This document shows, piece by piece, positions 62,595-64,000 of a DNA stretch of 64,000 nucleotides (the first letter of the stretch is position 1; every line of letters starts with the position of its first letter). The DNA comes from Pseudomonadota bacterium (lineage in GTDB: Bacteria > Pseudomonadota > Alphaproteobacteria > Rhizobiales > Devosiaceae). Location of the stretch: NCBI GenBank assembly GCA_023388175.1, contig JAEWGT010000008.1, forward strand, positions 248,001 to 312,000. The letters run 5' to 3'. The position numbers and the translations under genes are program-made. Below the pieces are notes generated by a model that worked only from the letters and a program-made list of their open reading frames with translations, made no database searches and had not been told where the DNA came from.

Positions 62595-64000
62595 CTAGAC
62601 CAGCCGGCTTTGGTCCATCGCCGCAGCAATAAAGCTGGTGAACAGCGGATGCGGCTCGAACGGCTTGGATTTCAGCTCGGGGTGGAATTGCACGCCGATG
62701 AACCACGGATGGTCGGTGCGCTCGACGATTTCCGGCAGCGTGCCATCGGGCGAAACGCCGGAAAACAAAAGCCCGTTCTTTTCCAGCATCTTGCGGTAAT
62801 CCATATTCACCTCATAGCGGTGACGATGGCGTTCGGAAATGCGGGTTGAGCCATAGATGTCAGCGACGCGCGAACCACGGGTGAGCTGTGCCGGGTAGGC
62901 GCCTAGACGGAGCGTGCCGCCGAGATCGCCGTTCGACTCGCGGCTTTCCTTCTCATTGCCCTTGACCCATTCGGTCATCATGCCGACCACGGCTTCCTTG
63001 GTCGGGCCGAATTCGGTGGAAGACGCATTCTTGATGCCGGCGGTATTTCGTGCAGCCTCGATACAGGCCATCTGCATGCCGAAGCAGATACCGAAATAGG
63101 GCACGTCCTTGACCCGGGCGAAGCGCGCGGCCTCGATCTTCCCCTGCGCGCCGCGTTCACCGAACCCGCCCGGCACCAGAATGCCGTGTACATGTTCGAG
63201 ATAGGGTGCCGGATCGTCACGCTCGAAAACTTCCGAGTCGATCCATTGCAGGTTGACCTTGACCTTGTTGGCGATGCCACCATGGGTCAGCGCTTCGGAC
63301 AGCGACTTATAGGCATCCTTGAGGCCGGTATATTTGCCCACGATGGCAATATTCACTTCGCCTTCGGGGTTGTGATAGCGGCTCGAAACCTGCTCCCAGG
63401 CCGACATGTCAGGCTCGGGCGCATCGGTGATGCCCAGCGCAGCCAGGATTTCCCGGTCGAGACCTTCCTTGTGATAGGCCATCGGCACATCATAGATCGA
63501 GCCCACATCGAGCCCCTGAATGACGGCGCTTTCACGCACGTTACAGAAGAGGCTCAGCTTCTTCTTTTCGCCTTCGGGGATCGGGCGGTCGCAGCGCACC
63601 AGAAGCACGTCCGGCGCAATGCCGATGGAGCGCAATTCCTTGACCGAGTGCTGGGTCGGCTTGGTCTTGAGCTCACCTGCCGAGGGAATATAGGGCATCA
63701 AAGTCAGATGCAGGTATGCAGCGTGATTGCGCGGCAATTCATTGCCGAGCTGGCGGATCGCCTCGAAGAAGGGCAGGCCTTCAATGTCGCCCACTGTGCC
63801 GCCGATCTCGACCAGCACGAAATCATAGTCCTCATTACCTTCAAGGACGAAATTCTTGATCGAGTCCGTCACATGCGGAATGACCTGAACCGTCGCCCCG
63901 AGGAATTCCCCCCGGCGCTCCTTGCTCAGAAGGTCCGAGTAGATCCGGCCGGACGTGATATTGTCGCGCTTGTTCGCAGCGCGGCCGGTGAAGCGTTCAT
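62595..64000 (-). CDS. pyrG: CTP synthase (partial, 5' end outside window)
   Basis: PyrG aminates UTP to CTP using glutamine. About 467 C-terminal residues are visible; roughly 80 N-terminal residues, including the synthetase P-loop, lie beyond the right edge. The synthetase domain shows VEIGGTVGDIEG, and the class I glutaminase domain carries the nucleophile Cys in FGICFGMQMA and the His/Glu pair in GVQFHPE near the end. An internal Met at 63872 could be mistaken for a start, but the frame and homology continue to base 64000. The stop lies 92 bases from the gatB start. Confidence 0.96.
   Translation of the reverse strand, partial: ERFTGRAANKRDNITSGRIYSDLLSKERRGEFLGATVQVIPHVTDSIKNFVLEGNEDYDFVLVEIGGTVGDIEGLPFFEAIRQLGNELPRNHAAYLHLTLMPYIPSAGELKTKPTQHSVKELRSIGIAPDVLLVRCDRPIPEGEKKKLSLFCNVRESAVIQGLDVGSIYDVPMAYHKEGLDREILAALGITDAPEPDMSAWEQVSSRYHNPEGEVNIAIVGKYTGLKDAYKSLSEALTHGGIANKVKVNLQWIDSEVFERDDPAPYLEHVHGILVPGGFGERGAQGKIEAARFARVKDVPYFGICFGMQMACIEAARNTAGIKNASSTEFGPTKEAVVGMMTEWVKGNEKESRESNGDLGGTLRLGAYPAQLTRGSRVADIYGSTRISERHRHRYEVNMDYRKMLEKNGLLFSGVSPDGTLPEIVERTDHPWFIGVQFHPELKSKPFEPHPLFTSFIAAAMDQSRLV

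Overview
The window is chromosomal core DNA from a GC-rich alphaproteobacterium, most likely of the order Hyphomicrobiales (Rhizobiales). A Devosia-like genus is a guess I cannot test here. The placement rests on gene neighbourhoods: rlpA-dac-tmk-holB-metG-tatD, dusB-ntrB-ntrC divergent from a fused ispDF, pyruvate dehydrogenase genes with a lipoyl domain on E1-beta, perM-hdaA-ppk-ppx divergent from purMN, and a CobT-style cobalamin-dependent methionine synthase next to envelope genes. No rRNA, CRISPR array, prophage or insertion sequence is visible. Two genes run off the ends: tatD at the left and pyrG at the right.

Layout. 1-6.5 kb (minus): an envelope, replication and translation run, rlpA, D-Ala-D-Ala carboxypeptidase, tmk, holB, metG, tatD. 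6.5-13.5 kb: metH behind a 16-bp palindromic operator candidate, a small CobW-like protein without a P-loop, a patatin-like phospholipase, and nnr (nicotinamide nucleotide repair). 13.5-17 kb: two tandem PilZ proteins and the nitrogen pair glnB-glnA, which has a sigma-54 promoter candidate. 17-28.5 kb: tRNA-Leu(TAG), tig, two GGDEF diguanylate cyclases, an ABC-F ATPase with a possible leader peptide, parE, a DEAD-box RNA helicase with a long 5' leader, and aroA. 28.6-34 kb: ntrC, ntrB and dusB divergent from ispDF and cinA. 34-46 kb (minus): malic enzyme maeB, a Dabb protein, ftsB, pdhA-pdhB-pdhC, an SGNH hydrolase, lpd, a Gfo/Idh/MocA oxidoreductase, lipA, a RatA-like protein and an ABM-domain protein. 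46-51 kb: an EAL phosphodiesterase behind CtrA-like boxes, aspS, and rnd. 51.2-51.8 kb: the one clearly accessory locus, an MNT/HEPN toxin-antitoxin pair whose toxin frame carries an internal amber codon. 51.8-64 kb: ppx, ppk1, hdaA and perM as one overlapping operon, purM-purN, a DUF1801 protein, an EamA transporter, two tiny proline-rich proteins, gatB and pyrG.

How the parts fit together. Nitrogen control is represented by sensor, regulator and target (ntrB, ntrC, glnB-glnA) within 16 kb. Cyclic-di-GMP turnover and binding is represented by two cyclases, one phosphodiesterase and two PilZ effectors. The pyruvate dehydrogenase, lipoate synthase and malic enzyme genes form a pyruvate/acetyl-CoA block. 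A probably non-discriminating AspRS together with GatB suggests that Asn-tRNA is made by transamidation.

I found no convincing large novel system. The signals most worth following are the amber-interrupted HEPN gene, the P-loop-less CobW-like protein beside metH, the leader ORF before the ABC-F gene, and the CtrA-like box cluster before the EAL gene.
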